Positions 17,730 to 27,722 are shown, counted from the first letter of the stretch. The stretch: 64,000 bases of DNA from Streptomyces sp. NRRL WC-3742 (GCF_000720635.1 NZ_JOCF01000045.1:1-64000), one strand, 5' to 3'. Notes: generated from the letters alone by a model not told the origin. A program made the numbers and translations.

Positions 17730-18002
17730 ATGCACTCGATCCGGATCACCGTCGGCTCCACCAGCGGCCTGCACGCCCGTCCGGCGTCCCTGCTCGTCCA
17801 GGCCGCCGCCCGCCAGCAGGCCAAGGTCACGGTCGGCCGCCCCGGCCAGCCCCCGGTGGACGCCCGCAGCCTGCTGTCCGTCCTCGCCCTGGCCGCCCGC
17901 CACGGCGAGACCCTGGAGCTCACCGCCTCCGGCGACGGGGCGGAGCAGGCCCTCGAGGTGCTGGCGGAGTTGCTCGCCGCCGACCTCGACGCGGCGGCAT
18001 GA
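17730..18002 (+). CDS. ptsH: Phosphocarrier protein HPr
   Basis: A 90-residue HPr. His15 in GLHARPAS is the site phosphorylated by enzyme I. Ser47 and Ser50 lie where Ser46 is found in Firmicute HPr, but regulatory kinase control is not typical in actinomycetes. The ATG at 17730 follows AAGGA. It is transcribed divergently from fruRKA and supplies phosphate to the fructose enzyme II; enzyme I is not in the window. Confidence 0.95.
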   Translation: MHSIRITVGSTSGLHARPASLLVQAAARQQAKVTVGRPGQPPVDARSLLSVLALAARHGETLELTASGDGAEQALEVLAELLAADLDAAA

Positions 18003-18214
18003 GCGGCACGAACAGCATGAGCGGACGGTGAGTTGACGTCCGCTTCGCGAACGGTTCACCGGTCGACCGCATTCCGCGCCCGCACCGCACGGATCATCAC
18101 CAGTCGGCCGAAGTGATTCACGGACCGTTCACCGACAACCGGAACCCTGACCTGCCCGCGTCCGTCAGAATTGATGACAGTTCAACAAGTCTCCGGGCAG
18201 GGAAGGGAACCGCG

Positions 18215-18565
18215 ATGTCCATGGTCAGGAGGATGATCGGCGCCGTCGCCGTCGCCCTCGTGGCCGTCCTGGGACTGGTGGTGCTCTCCCAGTCCGCGTC
18301 CGCCCTCACCCGGGAGGAGCGCTGCTCCGCCCGGGTGGCCGCGGAGGCGAAGCTCGTCGAGGAAAGGGTGGCCCCCGAGTGCCCTCCCGGCCTCGGCTGG
18401 ACACGCGTCCGTAAGGTCGAACTCCCCGGGTCCATCCGGGAGTTGAATCCCTCCATCACCAGCGGTGCCTGCGCCGACGACCCTTCGCCGGCCCGCGCCC
18501 CCCGCACGCCGCACGCGGCCCTCAGACAGCCCTCGGCGGCGCTCCTCCAGGTGTTCCGCTGCTGA
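18215..18565 (+). CDS. Small secreted protein of unknown function
   Basis: A 116-residue protein with a clear signal peptide: positive start, a hydrophobic stretch including AVAVALVAVLGLVVL, and a likely cleavage after SASA (about residue 29). The mature part of about 87 residues has four Cys and a Pro/Ala/Arg-rich tail. A GGAAGGGA ribosome site precedes the ATG. No known domain is recognised. Confidence 0.65.
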   Translation: MSMVRRMIGAVAVALVAVLGLVVLSQSASALTREERCSARVAAEAKLVEERVAPECPPGLGWTRVRKVELPGSIRELNPSITSGACADDPSPARAPRTPHAALRQPSAALLQVFRC

Positions 18566-18768
18566 TCGGCGCCGACCGCGCCCGCACGCTCACCGGCGGC
18601 GGCACCCCGAGGAGGGTGCCCCACCGCCCGTCTCCCCGCAGTCCACGACGGCCCGGCAGTGACCACGCATGCCGGCGCCGCGCTGAGTGCTGCCCTCGTA
18701 CAGAGCGAGCGGGCACGGTCCCGAAGTCACCGTTCCGACACGACTTCCGAAGGGTCCGAGGCACCGAC

Positions 18769-19359
18769 ATGCAAGGATTCATAGACCACGCCCGCACCTT
18801 CCGCCGCCGTGCCGCCCAGGACGGCCACACCCTCCGGCACCTGGCGGAGGGCCAGAGCCCGCAGGCGCTGTTCATCACCTGCTCCGACTCCCGCATCATC
18901 CCCTCCGCCGTCACCGGCGCCAAGCCCGGGGACCTCTTCGAGATGCGGACCGCCGGCAACATCGTCCCGCCGCACCGCCCGTCCGCCCCGTCGGCCGAGG
19001 CCGCCACCATCGAGTACGCGGTCGAGGTCCTCGGCGTCGCCGACATCGTGGTGTGCGGCCACTCCCACTGCGGCGCGGTGGGCGCCGTCGTGCGGGGCGA
19101 GGACCTCACCGGGCTGCCCTCGGTGCGCGACTGGCTCGCCGACGGCACCGCCCTGACGACCGGCGGGGAGGCGAGCCACGACCTCGCCACCCCGGTGCAG
19201 CGGCACGTCCTGGACCAGCTGGAGAAGCTGCACACCCACCCGAGCGTCGCGCGCCGGGTCCGCGAGGGCCGGCTCGGCCTGCACGGCTGGTTCTACGAGG
19301 TGCACACCGGTGCCGTCCTCACCCACCGGCCGGACTCCGACGTCTTCCTGCCGCTGTGA
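18769..19359 (+). CDS. Beta-class carbonic anhydrase
   Basis: A 196-residue cytosolic zinc enzyme for reversible CO2 hydration. Zinc ligands are Cys38 (ITCSDSR), His98 and Cys101 (CGHSHCGA); the Asp40/Arg42 dyad is intact. It lies 47 bases upstream of a SulP transporter in the same orientation, an arrangement that suggests bicarbonate supply or pH control. The ATG at 18769 is chosen because homology begins there; the longer upstream frame is Arg/Pro-rich and not conserved-looking. Confidence 0.93.
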   Translation: MQGFIDHARTFRRRAAQDGHTLRHLAEGQSPQALFITCSDSRIIPSAVTGAKPGDLFEMRTAGNIVPPHRPSAPSAEAATIEYAVEVLGVADIVVCGHSHCGAVGAVVRGEDLTGLPSVRDWLADGTALTTGGEASHDLATPVQRHVLDQLEKLHTHPSVARRVREGRLGLHGWFYEVHTGAVLTHRPDSDVFLPL

Positions 19360-19406
19360 CCACCCCGCGGCCCACCACCACCGGACTCCCACCGATGAGG
19401 GCTCCC

Positions 19407-20870
19407 ATGCGATTTCCCACGCTCAAGTACGACCTGACCGCCTCGTTCGTCGTCTTCCTGGTCGCTCTCCCGCTGTGCGTCGGCGTCGCCGTCGCCTCCG
19501 GCGTACCCGCCGAACTCGGCCTGATCACCGGTATCGTCGGCGGCCTGGTCGCCGGCGCGCTCCCCGGCAGCAGCCTCCAGGTCAGCGGCCCGGCGGCCGG
19601 GCTGACCGTCCTCGTCGCCGAGACCGTGCAGCGCTTCGGCCTGCCCGCGCTCGGGGTCGTGGTCATCGCCACCGGACTGCTCCAACTGCTGCTCGGCGCA
19701 CTGCGCTGGGGCCGCTGGTTCCGCGCGATCTCCGTCGCCGTGGTCGAGGGCATGCTGGCCGGCATCGGCCTGGTGATCATCGCCGGTCAGCTGTACGCGA
19801 TGGCCGACCGGCCCGCACCCTCGAGCGGGATGGACAAGCTCCTGGGGCTTCCCGGCCTGCTGCTCCGGCTCGTCTCCGGACCCGCCGTCCTGTACCCCTT
19901 CCTGATCGGCGCCGGCACCATCGCGGTGATCCTGCTGTGGCAGCGGCTGCCCGCCCGGATACGGGTCGTCCCCGGCGCGCTGGTCGCCGTCGCCCTCGCC
20001 ACGGGCGTCGCCTGGCTGCTCCACCGTCCGGTGAAGAAGGTCGAGGTCCAGGGCCTGCTGGACGCCGTCCAGCCCCCCGGCGCCGGCGTGATCGGGCAGC
20101 TCACCCCGGCGCTGCTCGTGACGATCGTGGCCTTCACCCTGGTCGCCTCCGCCGAGAGCCTGTTCAGCGCGGCGGCCGTCGACCGCCTCCACGACGGACC
20201 GCGCACCGACTACGACAAGGAGCTCATGGCCCAGGGCGCGGGCAACGCACTCTGCGGCGCCCTCGGCGCCCTGCCGATGACCGCCGTCATCGTCCGCAGC
20301 GCCGCCAACGTCCAGGCCGGCGCCCGGACCAGGGCCTCACGCGTGCTGCACGGGGTGTGGCTGCTGCTCTTCGCCGCCCTGTTCCCGGCGGCGCTCGGCG
20401 TCATCCCCGTCGCTGCACTGGCCGGGGTGCTGGTGCACGCCGGATTCAAGCTGCTGCCGCTCGGACAGCTCGGACCGCTGTGGCGCGAGCACCGGGCGGA
20501 GGCGCTCGTCCTCGTGGCCACCGCCGTCGCCATCGTCACGGTCAACATGTTCGAGGGTGTGCTGATCGGTCTGGGCCTGTCGGTCGTCAAGGCCGCCTGG
20601 GAGACCTCCCGCCTGCACGTGGAAACGGAGGAACGGCCCGGCGGCCTCCTCCGGGTCCGGCTGACGGGCAACGCCACCTTCCTCCGGCTGCCCAAGCTCC
20701 TGGACGCCCTCGAAGCGACACCGGCCGACCGCGTCGTGGAGCTGGACCTCTCCGGGCTCCGGCACCTCGACCACGCCTGCCAGTCCGCGCTGACCACCTG
20801 GACCGACCGCCACAACGCCCATGCCCCCGAAGAAGTGCGGCTGATCCCCGCACTGGCCGGTCGCGCCTGA
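19407..20870 (+). CDS. SulP-family anion transporter with STAS domain (probable bicarbonate transporter)
   Basis: A 487-residue membrane protein with about 10-12 membrane segments (1-390), the SulP signature near LQVSGPAAGLTVLVAE, and a C-terminal STAS domain (about 400-480) with LDLSGLRHLDHACQSAL. The start at 19407 is set by GAGGG at 19396-19400. SulP proteins carry sulfate, bicarbonate or other anions; coupling to a carbonic anhydrase gene favours bicarbonate, as in BicA-like systems. Substrate is inferred. Confidence 0.88.
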   Translation: MRFPTLKYDLTASFVVFLVALPLCVGVAVASGVPAELGLITGIVGGLVAGALPGSSLQVSGPAAGLTVLVAETVQRFGLPALGVVVIATGLLQLLLGALRWGRWFRAISVAVVEGMLAGIGLVIIAGQLYAMADRPAPSSGMDKLLGLPGLLLRLVSGPAVLYPFLIGAGTIAVILLWQRLPARIRVVPGALVAVALATGVAWLLHRPVKKVEVQGLLDAVQPPGAGVIGQLTPALLVTIVAFTLVASAESLFSAAAVDRLHDGPRTDYDKELMAQGAGNALCGALGALPMTAVIVRSAANVQAGARTRASRVLHGVWLLLFAALFPAALGVIPVAALAGVLVHAGFKLLPLGQLGPLWREHRAEALVLVATAVAIVTVNMFEGVLIGLGLSVVKAAWETSRLHVETEERPGGLLRVRLTGNATFLRLPKLLDALEATPADRVVELDLSGLRHLDHACQSALTTWTDRHNAHAPEEVRLIPALAGRA

Positions 20871-20886
20871 CCGGGCGCCACCGGAT

Positions 20887-20919
20887 GCGCCGCCGCTCCC
20901 GGGTCGGGAGCGGCGGCGC
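20887..20919. terminator. Bidirectional terminator between sulP and the amino-acid permease
   Basis: A perfect 14-bp stem (20887-20900 with 20906-20919) and a 5-base loop between convergent genes. Confidence 0.75.
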
Positions 20920-20955
20920 GCCGTCGGCCGTCGTCAGCCGCGGTTTCGGCCTCCG

Positions 20956-22395
20956 TCAGCCGCGGTCCCTGGCCGCTTCGCGCGCGAGGCGGCCGCGGAT
21001 CGCGTACCAGCCAGCGGCCAGCGCGGCGGCGATCAGCGGCACGCAGAGCACGGTGGTGCGTCCGGCGCCGCCGTCGGCGTACATCAGGACCAGGACGGCG
21101 GCGAGGAAGGCCAGCGTCACGAGTTCGGTCCAGGGCGAGCCCGGCAGCCGGTACGCGGGCCGGGTCAGCTCTCCGGCCCGGGTCTTCCGCCAGAAGAAGA
21201 GGTGGCAGACCATGATCATGCCCCAGGTGGCGAGGATGCCGATCGCCGCGAGGTTGAGCACGATCTCGAACGCGTCCGCGGGCACGACGAAGTTGAGGCC
21301 CACGCCGAGGACGCACGTGCCGCTGGTGAGCAGGATGCCGCCGTAGGGCACCTGACTGCGGCTCATCCGGGCGGTGAAGCGCGGGGCGGAGCCGTTGACG
21401 GCCATCGAGCGCAGGATGCGGCCGGTGGAGTAGAGCCCGGAGTTGAGCGAGGACATCGCCGCGGTGAGGACCACCAGGTTCATCACGCTGCCGGCGGCCG
21501 GCACGCCGATGTGGGAGAGCACGGTCACGAAGGGGCTCTGCCCGGCGGTGTACCTGCTCCACGGCATCAGCATCGACAGCAGGACCACCGAGCCGACGTA
21601 GAACAGGCCCACCCGCCACATGATCGAGTTGATCGCCTTCGGCATGATCTTCTCGGGGTTCTCGGTCTCACCCGCCGTGACGCCGACCAGTTCGACGGAG
21701 GCGTAGGCGAACACCACCCCCTGGATGATCAGCAGCATCGGCAGCAGCCCGTTGGGGAAGACCCCGCCGTTGTCGGTGATCAGCGAGGGGCCGGGCACGG
21801 CCCCGTCCACCGGGTGCCGGGTGACCAGGAGGACGATCGCGATGCCCATGAACACCACGAGCGCGCTGACCTTCACGATGGCGAACCAGAACTCCAGTTC
21901 GCCGAAGATCCGCACCGAGATGAGGTTCACGGTGAGGACCGCCGCCAGGGCCACGAGAGCGATCACCCACTGCGGGACGTCCGAGAACAGGTGCCAGTAG
22001 TGGGTGTACGTGGCCACCGCGGTGATGTCGGCGATCCCGGTGGTCGCCCAGTTGAGGAAGTACATCCAGCCCGCGGTGTACGCCCCCTTCTCGCCCAGGA
22101 ACTCCCTGGCGTACGAGACGAAGGCTCCGGAGGACGGCCGGTACAGGACGAGTTCGCCCAGTGCCCGCACCACGAGGAAGGCGAAGACGCCGCAGACGGC
22201 GTAGGCGATGAACAGGGAGGGCCCGGCCTGGGCGAGACGACCGCCGGCCCCCAGGAACAGGCCCGTGCCTATCGCGCCGCCGATGGCGATCATGTTGACG
22301 TGCCGGGGTTTCAAGGACTTGCTGTAGCCGGTGTCCCCGGCATCGACGTGACGGGTGGAGGGGCGCTTCTCGTCTTTGAGGAACTGCTCGCTCAC
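20956..22395 (-). CDS. APC-family amino acid permease (AnsP/GabP-like)
   Basis: A 479-residue transporter with twelve predicted membrane segments. The first contains [14 protein letters not shown], the amino-acid backbone-binding motif of the AAT subfamily, preceded by [11 protein letters not shown]. Length and motifs fit L-asparagine or related permeases of actinomycetes; substrate not proven. The GTG start overlaps the stop of the upstream FadR-type regulator (GTGA), so they form one operon. Confidence 0.9.
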   Translation of the reverse strand: MSEQFLKDEKRPSTRHVDAGDTGYSKSLKPRHVNMIAIGGAIGTGLFLGAGGRLAQAGPSLFIAYAVCGVFAFLVVRALGELVLYRPSSGAFVSYAREFLGEKGAYTAGWMYFLNWATTGIADITAVATYTHYWHLFSDVPQWVIALVALAAVLTVNLISVRIFGELEFWFAIVKVSALVVFMGIAIVLLVTRHPVDGAVPGPSLITDNGGVFPNGLLPMLLIIQGVVFAYASVELVGVTAGETENPEKIMPKAINSIMWRVGLFYVGSVVLLSMLMPWSRYTAGQSPFVTVLSHIGVPAAGSVMNLVVLTAAMSSLNSGLYSTGRILRSMAVNGSAPRFTARMSRSQVPYGGILLTSGTCVLGVGLNFVVPADAFEIVLNLAAIGILATWGMIMVCHLFFWRKTRAGELTRPAYRLPGSPWTELVTLAFLAAVLVLMYADGGAGRTTVLCVPLIAAALAAGWYAIRGRLAREAARDRG

Positions 22396-23123
22396 GCCTC
22401 GGGTCTGCCTTCTGTCGGAGTGCCCGCGCCTTGGGGGCGCAGGATGTCGGTGAGGGTCGCCTCGACGCGGCGCAGGTGGTGGGACATGGCCTCCACCGCG
22501 TCCGGCTCGGAGCCGTCGACCAGTGCTTCGAGGATCGCGCGGTGCTCGCAGTCGGACTGCTCGCGTCGATCGCCCAGTTCGTTGAGGAAGGCCGACTGGC
22601 GCGCCAGCGCGTCACGGATCTCCTCGATCACCCGGCGGAAGACCGGGTTGCGGGATGCCTCGGCCACCGCCAGGTGGAAGACGGTGTCCAGCGCGACCCA
22701 GGCCGTGGTGTCGGTCTCCCGCTCCATCCGGTCGAGCAGGTGGGCCAGCCGGTCCAGGTCCTCCGGAGTGCGGCGCAGCGCCGCGTACCCGGCGACCGGG
22801 ATCTCCACGTGGCGGCGCACCTCCAGGAGGTCGGCTGCGGCGTAGTCGCCGAAGGTGGGGCCCTCGACCGTGGTCGCCACGACGAAGGTGCCCTTCCCGG
22901 TCTTCGAGACGGTCAGCCCCATCGCCTCGAGGGCCCGGAGTGCCTCCCGCAGCACGGGCCGGCTGACCTCCAGGGTGCGGCACAGCTCCGCTTCGGAGGG
23001 CAGCCTGTCCCCCACCGCGTACTCGCCGCGCTCGATGGCCCCGCGGAGGTGGCCGAACACCGCTTCCACGGCGCTCACCCGCCGGGGTCTCGGACTGACT
23101 GTCCGGCTGTCTGACAGGTTCAC
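22392..23123 (-). CDS. FadR-subfamily GntR transcriptional regulator
   Basis: A 243-residue regulator with a GntR winged helix (about 20-85; [22 protein letters not shown]) and an all-helical FCD effector domain (about 100-230), whose metal-binding Asp/His positions lie in [14 protein letters not shown] and MSHHLRRVE. The GTG start at 23123 has GGGGAG at -8 to -13; further upstream the frame is open but not conserved-looking. It is cotranscribed with the amino-acid permease and probably senses a related acid. CTGTCTGACAG (23107-23117) at the start of the gene has the GT-N3-AC core of FadR-type operators. Confidence 0.88.
   Translation of the reverse strand: MNLSDSRTVSPRPRRVSAVEAVFGHLRGAIERGEYAVGDRLPSEAELCRTLEVSRPVLREALRALEAMGLTVSKTGKGTFVVATTVEGPTFGDYAAADLLEVRRHVEIPVAGYAALRRTPEDLDRLAHLLDRMERETDTTAWVALDTVFHLAVAEASRNPVFRRVIEEIRDALARQSAFLNELGDRREQSDCEHRAILEALVDGSEPDAVEAMSHHLRRVEATLTDILRPQGAGTPTEGRPEA
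23107..23117. promoter_or_regulatory. Candidate FadR-type operator CTGTCTGACAG
   Basis: An 11-bp palindrome with a central T and the GT-N3-AC core of FadR-subfamily sites, located within the first six codons of the regulator gene. Autoregulation is plausible but a coding coincidence cannot be excluded. Confidence 0.3.
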
Positions 23124-23366
23124 TGAGGTGCTCCCCGGGGGATGGCGTTCGGTGGCGTGCCGTGGCATGGCGTGCCGTGGCGTCAACGGCTCGGATCCGG
23201 AGCAACTCCCGTGGGACGCACGGCCTGTGCCCGCTGCGAATGATCGACCGGCCGCGGCGCGGGGGCGGAGGCTTGCGCATCGGGGCGGCAAGCAAGAATC
23301 CTGCTGCCGTTCACCGTCAGGCACAAGCAAAGACATCTTCGCGACAGATAAGTGAGCGTTAACACC

Positions 23367-24275
23367 ATGCAGAGACTCGACCCCCGCCTCCTCGCCGCCC
23401 TCGAAGCCGTCGTCCGCCACGGGTCCTTCAACTCCGCCGCACGCGAACTGGGTTACACCGCGCCCGCCGTCTCGCAGCAGATCGCCGAACTCGAACGCCG
23501 CACGGGCCTCAGGGTGCTCGAACGCCGGCCCGTACGGCCCACCCCGGCGGGCGAGGTCCTCCTCGGCGCCGAACAGGGGGTCAGGAGCGTCCTGGCCGCC
23601 GCGTCCGCGGAACTCGACGCCATACGCGCCGGCACGGCCGGTCAGATCCGGCTGGGCGCCTTCGCCTCCGCCGCCACCGGCATCGTCCCGAAGGCGCTGG
23701 CGCAGCTGCACAGGACGTACCCCGACGTGCGGGTCAGCCTCTCCCAACTGGAACCCGAAGCCGGCTACAGCCGCCTCAAGCGGGGGGACATGGACCTGGC
23801 CCTCAGCTACGACTACGACTTCATCCCCATGCCGCCGCCCCGCACGCTGCGCCGGACGCTGGTCGCACGGGACCCGGTCGTGGCAGTGGTCCCGGCCGGC
23901 CACCACCTCGCCGAGCGGGACGTCATCGACCTGGCCGACCTCGCCTCCGAGACCTGGATCGCGGCCCCGGAGGCGGCGCTGCGCCTGGAACTGCTCGCCC
24001 AGATCGCGCAGACACCCGGCTTCCGGGCACGCCTCGACTACGACGGGGACGACTTCAACACGGTGCTCGGCTTCGTGGCCGCGGGCCTGTGCGTCGCCGT
24101 CATGCCGAAACTGGCGCTCCCCCCGGGCGCCACCCAGGTCGTGGCGCGCCCGCTGGCCGACCCGCAGCTGACGCGGTTCATCTACGCCGTCCGCATCGAC
24201 ACCCGGCACGCCCCACGGGCCCTGCTGGCCCTGGAGGAGATGCTCGCGACGCAGGCCCTGGCCGCGGTCTCCTGA
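23367..24275 (+). CDS. LysR-family transcriptional regulator
   Basis: A 302-residue regulator from ATG 23367 (GTG at 23352 is five codons earlier). The winged helix has FNSAARELGYTAPAVSQQIA, and the effector domain follows from about 90. It is divergent from the FadR-type regulator/permease operon with about 240 bases between, and ends before a GC-rich hairpin. The target is unknown; no clear ribosome site is seen, so the mRNA may be nearly leaderless. Confidence 0.88.
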   Translation: MQRLDPRLLAALEAVVRHGSFNSAARELGYTAPAVSQQIAELERRTGLRVLERRPVRPTPAGEVLLGAEQGVRSVLAAASAELDAIRAGTAGQIRLGAFASAATGIVPKALAQLHRTYPDVRVSLSQLEPEAGYSRLKRGDMDLALSYDYDFIPMPPPRTLRRTLVARDPVVAVVPAGHHLAERDVIDLADLASETWIAAPEAALRLELLAQIAQTPGFRARLDYDGDDFNTVLGFVAAGLCVAVMPKLALPPGATQVVARPLADPQLTRFIYAVRIDTRHAPRALLALEEMLATQALAAVS

Positions 24276-24291
24276 CGGATGCCCCGGGGAT

Positions 24292-24324
24292 CCCGGCCGG
24301 CCCCTCCCCCGGGGGCCGGCCGGG
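24292..24324 (+). terminator. Terminator after the LysR gene
   Basis: A perfect 13-bp GC stem (24292-24304 with 24312-24324) and a 7-base loop, 17 bases after the stop. Confidence 0.7.
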
Positions 24325-24501
24325 GGTGAGGGCGACGCCCCGGGGCCCGCCGCCGAGCGGTCACCCGAACGAGATCGGTACGTACGGACGATCGATCGCG
24401 AGGCATGGCACGCGGTCAGGGGATTCGCTCCCGACGCCCTTGACAGTGCGTCACAGGCTGAGAACCCTGGTGCGTACTCCAGGAGCGTGAGGGGCCACGG
24501 C

Positions 24502-25056
24502 ATGCCATGGTTTGACGAGAGCGGGCGCCACCAGGGTTTCCCGGCGGCGGTGTTGGCCGACGGCAGCGAGCCGGCACCGCTACCGGACGGCCGGACCACC
24601 TGGTGGCTCTACAACGGTGCGGACGGTCCCCGGGCCGCCTCGGTGCGCGGTGGGTGCAGCTGCGGCTGGCGGGGTGAGCGGGTGCACCTGCTGGACTTCG
24701 GTGACGACGCGGCGACCGAGGCGATCGGCGAGGCCACCGGGCCGTTCGCGGACTGGGAGTGGCACGTCGACCTGGCCGAGGGCGTGGTGCCGCGCGAGGT
24801 CGAGGAGCTGGTCGCGGCGCTGGTGGACCGGATCTGCGACCTGACGGAGAGCAGGCCGTACGCCGCCGCCCGTGCGGCCGCCCGGTTCGAGCGCGCCGCG
24901 GGTTCGACCGCGCTGCTGGCCGGTCGCAAGGCCCGCAGCAGCATGATGACCTGGGAGTACATCGGCCGCGCCTTCGGCTGCGGGCCGGAGGCGGCGCTGG
25001 AGCGGTTCGGCGAGACGCTGAACGACCTCGACCTCGGCCTGGGCGACGAGGCGTAG
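24502..25056 (+). CDS. Hypothetical protein with a CSCGW motif
   Basis: A 184-residue soluble acidic protein; no family recognised. An N-terminal half with aromatic residues and GGCSCGWRG (about 51-59) is followed by a helical, Glu/Ala-rich C-terminal half. The single Cys-x-Cys pair could bind a metal but lacks a second pair. The start is set at the ATG at 24502 because GAGGGG lies 8 bases upstream; GTG 24487 is possible. TTGACA at 24440 lies in a plausible -35 position. Confidence 0.7.
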   Translation: MPWFDESGRHQGFPAAVLADGSEPAPLPDGRTTWWLYNGADGPRAASVRGGCSCGWRGERVHLLDFGDDAATEAIGEATGPFADWEWHVDLAEGVVPREVEELVAALVDRICDLTESRPYAAARAAARFERAAGSTALLAGRKARSSMMTWEYIGRAFGCGPEAALERFGETLNDLDLGLGDEA

Positions 25057-25151
25057 ACCGTCGGGCTGGACACGGTCGTGGCCCTGCCCGTCAGCGCGTG
25101 GCGCTGTTCGGTTCCGTGGCGGCGGATCGTGCGGCCGGGACGGGGCGGCAG

Positions 25152-25188
25152 CACGGGCACCCCCTTGCGGCGCAAGGGGGTGCCCGTG
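25152..25188. terminator. Bidirectional terminator
   Basis: An 18-bp inverted repeat (25152-25169 with 25171-25188) with a one-base centre, forming a long stem with a short loop between the convergent hypothetical and aldehyde dehydrogenase genes. Confidence 0.8.
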
Positions 25189-25217
25189 TCCGTGGGGTGC
25201 GGCGGGAGGTGGTCGGG

Positions 25218-26537
25218 TCAGCCCAGCGGTACGTCGAGGCGGGCGCGGCGGTGGCTGAACGTGGCGATGGAGTGGGGGCCGTGGTAGCTGCCGAGGCCGG
25301 ACTCACCGACGCCGCCGAAGGGCAGGTCGGGTACGCGCAGGTGCGCCATGGGCAGGCCGAACCCGATGCCTCCGGACGAGGTCTCGGCGACGAGGCGGGC
25401 GCGCGTGGTCTCGTTCCCGGTGAAGCCGTACAGGGCCAGCGGCTTGTCACGGTCGTTGATGAAGGCGATGGCCTCGTCCAGGTCCGCGACCTCGACGATC
25501 GGCAGGACGGGGCCGAAGATCTCCTCCCGCATGACCGGGTCCTCGGCCTTCACACCGGTCAGAACGGTGGGTGCGATGTAGACGTCGTCGCGGTCGGTCG
25601 TGCCGCCGAAGGCGAGGGTGCCGGAGTCGAGCAGGGCGGCGACCCGGTCGAAGTGGCGCTGGTTGACGAGGCGTCCGTACGCGCTCGAGGTCTGCGGGTC
25701 GCTGCCGAACAGGCGTTCCACGACCTCGGCGAGGGCGGCCGCCAGGCGCTGGGCGGTGGCCGGGTCGGTCAGGACGTAGTCGGGGGCGACGCAGGTCTGG
25801 CCGGCGTTGCGGAACTTGGCCTCGGCCAGGCGGGTCGCGACCGTGTCGACGTCGGCGTCGCTGTCGACGAACACGGGGGACTTTCCGCCCAGTTCGAGCG
25901 TGACGGGCGTGAGGTGCTCGGCTGCCGCGCGCATGACGATGCGGCCGACGGTGCCGTTGCCCGTGTAGAAGATGTGGTCGAAGCGCTGGGCGAGCAGCTC
26001 GGTGGTCTCGGGCACCCCGCCCTCGACGACGGCGACCGCGTCCCGGTCGAGGTACTCCGGCACCAGGCGGGCCATCAACGCCGAGGTGGCGGGAGCGAGT
26101 TCGCTCGGCTTGAGGACGACGGTGTTGCCGGAGGCGAGCGCCCCGGCGACCGGGACGAGCGACAGCTGGACCGGGTAGTTCCAGGGCGCGATAACGAGGA
26201 CGGTGCCCAGCGGTTCGTAGTGGGTTCCGGCGGTCGTGCCCTCCGGCAGCCCGGCCAGGGCGTGGGCGCCGAGCGGCTCGGGGGCGAGCCACTCCTCCAG
26301 GTGGGCGAGGGTGTGGTCGATCTCGAGGATCGGGAGGTCGACCTCGGCGGCGTACGCCTCGGGGCGCGGCTTGCGGAGATCGGCGTGGAGGGCGTCGGCG
26401 ATGGCCTCGCGGTTGTCGGTGAACAGGGCGCGCAGTGCGGTCAGTTGGGCGCGGCGCCAGGCGAGCGGCTTGGTCCTGCCGGAGCGGAACGTGGCGCCCA
26501 GCGAGGCGACGAGGGCTTGGGTGTCGGTGTCAGACAT
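25218..26537 (-). CDS. Aldehyde dehydrogenase (class-3-like)
   Basis: A 439-residue NAD(P)-dependent aldehyde dehydrogenase oxidising aldehydes to acids. The general base Glu is in LELGGKSP and the nucleophile Cys in GQTCVAPDY; APWNYPVQLSL and FGPVLPI are cofactor-site motifs. The length (about 440 rather than 480-500) and the missing N-terminal extension place it with class-3-type enzymes. It is last in a DJ-1/TetR/oxidoreductase/ALDH gene row whose members all fit handling of reactive carbonyls. Confidence 0.92.
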   Translation of the reverse strand: MSDTDTQALVASLGATFRSGRTKPLAWRRAQLTALRALFTDNREAIADALHADLRKPRPEAYAAEVDLPILEIDHTLAHLEEWLAPEPLGAHALAGLPEGTTAGTHYEPLGTVLVIAPWNYPVQLSLVPVAGALASGNTVVLKPSELAPATSALMARLVPEYLDRDAVAVVEGGVPETTELLAQRFDHIFYTGNGTVGRIVMRAAAEHLTPVTLELGGKSPVFVDSDADVDTVATRLAEAKFRNAGQTCVAPDYVLTDPATAQRLAAALAEVVERLFGSDPQTSSAYGRLVNQRHFDRVAALLDSGTLAFGGTTDRDDVYIAPTVLTGVKAEDPVMREEIFGPVLPIVEVADLDEAIAFINDRDKPLALYGFTGNETTRARLVAETSSGGIGFGLPMAHLRVPDLPFGGVGESGLGSYHGPHSIATFSHRRARLDVPLG

Positions 26538-26649
26538 GGCGGTGGTACTCCTGGCGCCGCTCAGCGGGCGCTGAACAGCAGGTCGGTGCCTTGGGCCGAC
26601 CGGCAGACGGGGGCGGCGTCGCGGCCCCCGTCTGCCGGTCGGTCTCAGG

Positions 26650-27663
26650 TCAGGCTTGCGGGAGACGGACGAGCATCTTGCCGGTGTTGGCACCGCGCAT
26701 CATGGCCTGGAACGCCTCGAAGGTGTTCTCGATGCCGTCGACGACGGTCTCGTCGGTGACGAGCGAGCCGTCCTTGAGCCAGCCGCCCACCTGTCGGGCG
26801 AAGTCCGGCACGAGGTGGTAGTGGTCGCTGACGTTCATGCCGCGCAGGTTGATGCGCTTGCCGATGGCGAGCGGCAGGTGCGACGGGCCCGCGGGCAGCT
26901 CGGTGGCGTTGTACATCGAGATGGCGCCGACCAGAGCGACGCGGCCGCGCAGGTTCATGGTCCGGATCGCGGCGTCGAGGTGGTCGCCCCCGACGTTGTC
27001 GAGGTAGACGTCGATGCCTCCCGGAGCGGCGGCGGCGAGCTGACCGGCGATGTCGCCCGCGCGGTAGTCCAGACCGATGTCGTAGCCGAAGTCCTCGGTC
27101 AGCCGCTTGGCCTTGGCCGGGCCGCCGGCCGAGCCGATGACGCGCGAGGCGCCGAGCTTGCGGGCGAACTGCCCGGCGACGGAACCGACCGCGCCCGCGG
27201 CACCGGAGATGAAGACGACGTCGCCCTCCTGGACCGGGGCGACCTCCTTGAGGGTTGCCCAGGCCGTCAGGCCGGTGGTGCCGAGGACGCCCAGGTACGC
27301 CTGGGCGGGAGCGAGTTCGGGGTCGACGAGCTGAACGTCGGCGGCGCCCAGCAGGGCGTACTCGCGCCAGCCGAGGAAGTGGGTGACGGTCGCGCCGACC
27401 GGGACCTCGGGGGCCTGCGAGGCGACGACGGTACCGACGGCCGAGCCGGTCATGGCCTCGCCCAGTCCGAACGGCGGGATGTAGGACTCCCCTGCGTTCA
27501 TCCGCCCGCGCATGTAGGGGTCGACGGAGAGGTAGTCGTTGCGGACGACGACCTGGCCGGGGCCCGGGTCGGGCACGACGGCGGTCTCGAACGCGACGTC
27601 CGAGTCCTTCGGCTCTCCGACGGGGCGGGTGATCAGGTGCCATTCACGGCTGGAAAAAGACAT
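26650..27663 (-). CDS. NADP-dependent medium-chain oxidoreductase (zinc-free, CurA/LTB4DH-like)
   Basis: A 337-residue MDR-superfamily enzyme lacking zinc ligands. The nucleotide-binding segment is VVFISGAAGAVGSVAGQFAR (about 148-167), and VDPYMRGRM near residue 46 is typical of the leukotriene B4 dehydrogenase/curcumin reductase branch. Such enzymes reduce alpha,beta-unsaturated carbonyls with NADPH. It lies 59 bases downstream of the TetR gene and 112 bases upstream of the aldehyde dehydrogenase. Confidence 0.9.
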   Translation of the reverse strand: MSFSSREWHLITRPVGEPKDSDVAFETAVVPDPGPGQVVVRNDYLSVDPYMRGRMNAGESYIPPFGLGEAMTGSAVGTVVASQAPEVPVGATVTHFLGWREYALLGAADVQLVDPELAPAQAYLGVLGTTGLTAWATLKEVAPVQEGDVVFISGAAGAVGSVAGQFARKLGASRVIGSAGGPAKAKRLTEDFGYDIGLDYRAGDIAGQLAAAAPGGIDVYLDNVGGDHLDAAIRTMNLRGRVALVGAISMYNATELPAGPSHLPLAIGKRINLRGMNVSDHYHLVPDFARQVGGWLKDGSLVTDETVVDGIENTFEAFQAMMRGANTGKMLVRLPQA

Positions 27664-27722
27664 GACGATCCTAGGGAGTGGTGTGGTGCGAGTGAAGGTG
27701 TGGTGCGAGTGGAACAGGGAGG

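Noticed and set aside
23351..23364. AGTGAGCGTTAACA at the LysR start, similar to the arabinose-type operator
   Set aside because: Only the right half matches; the left half lacks TGTTAGC symmetry and the bases encode the first codons of a possible start.
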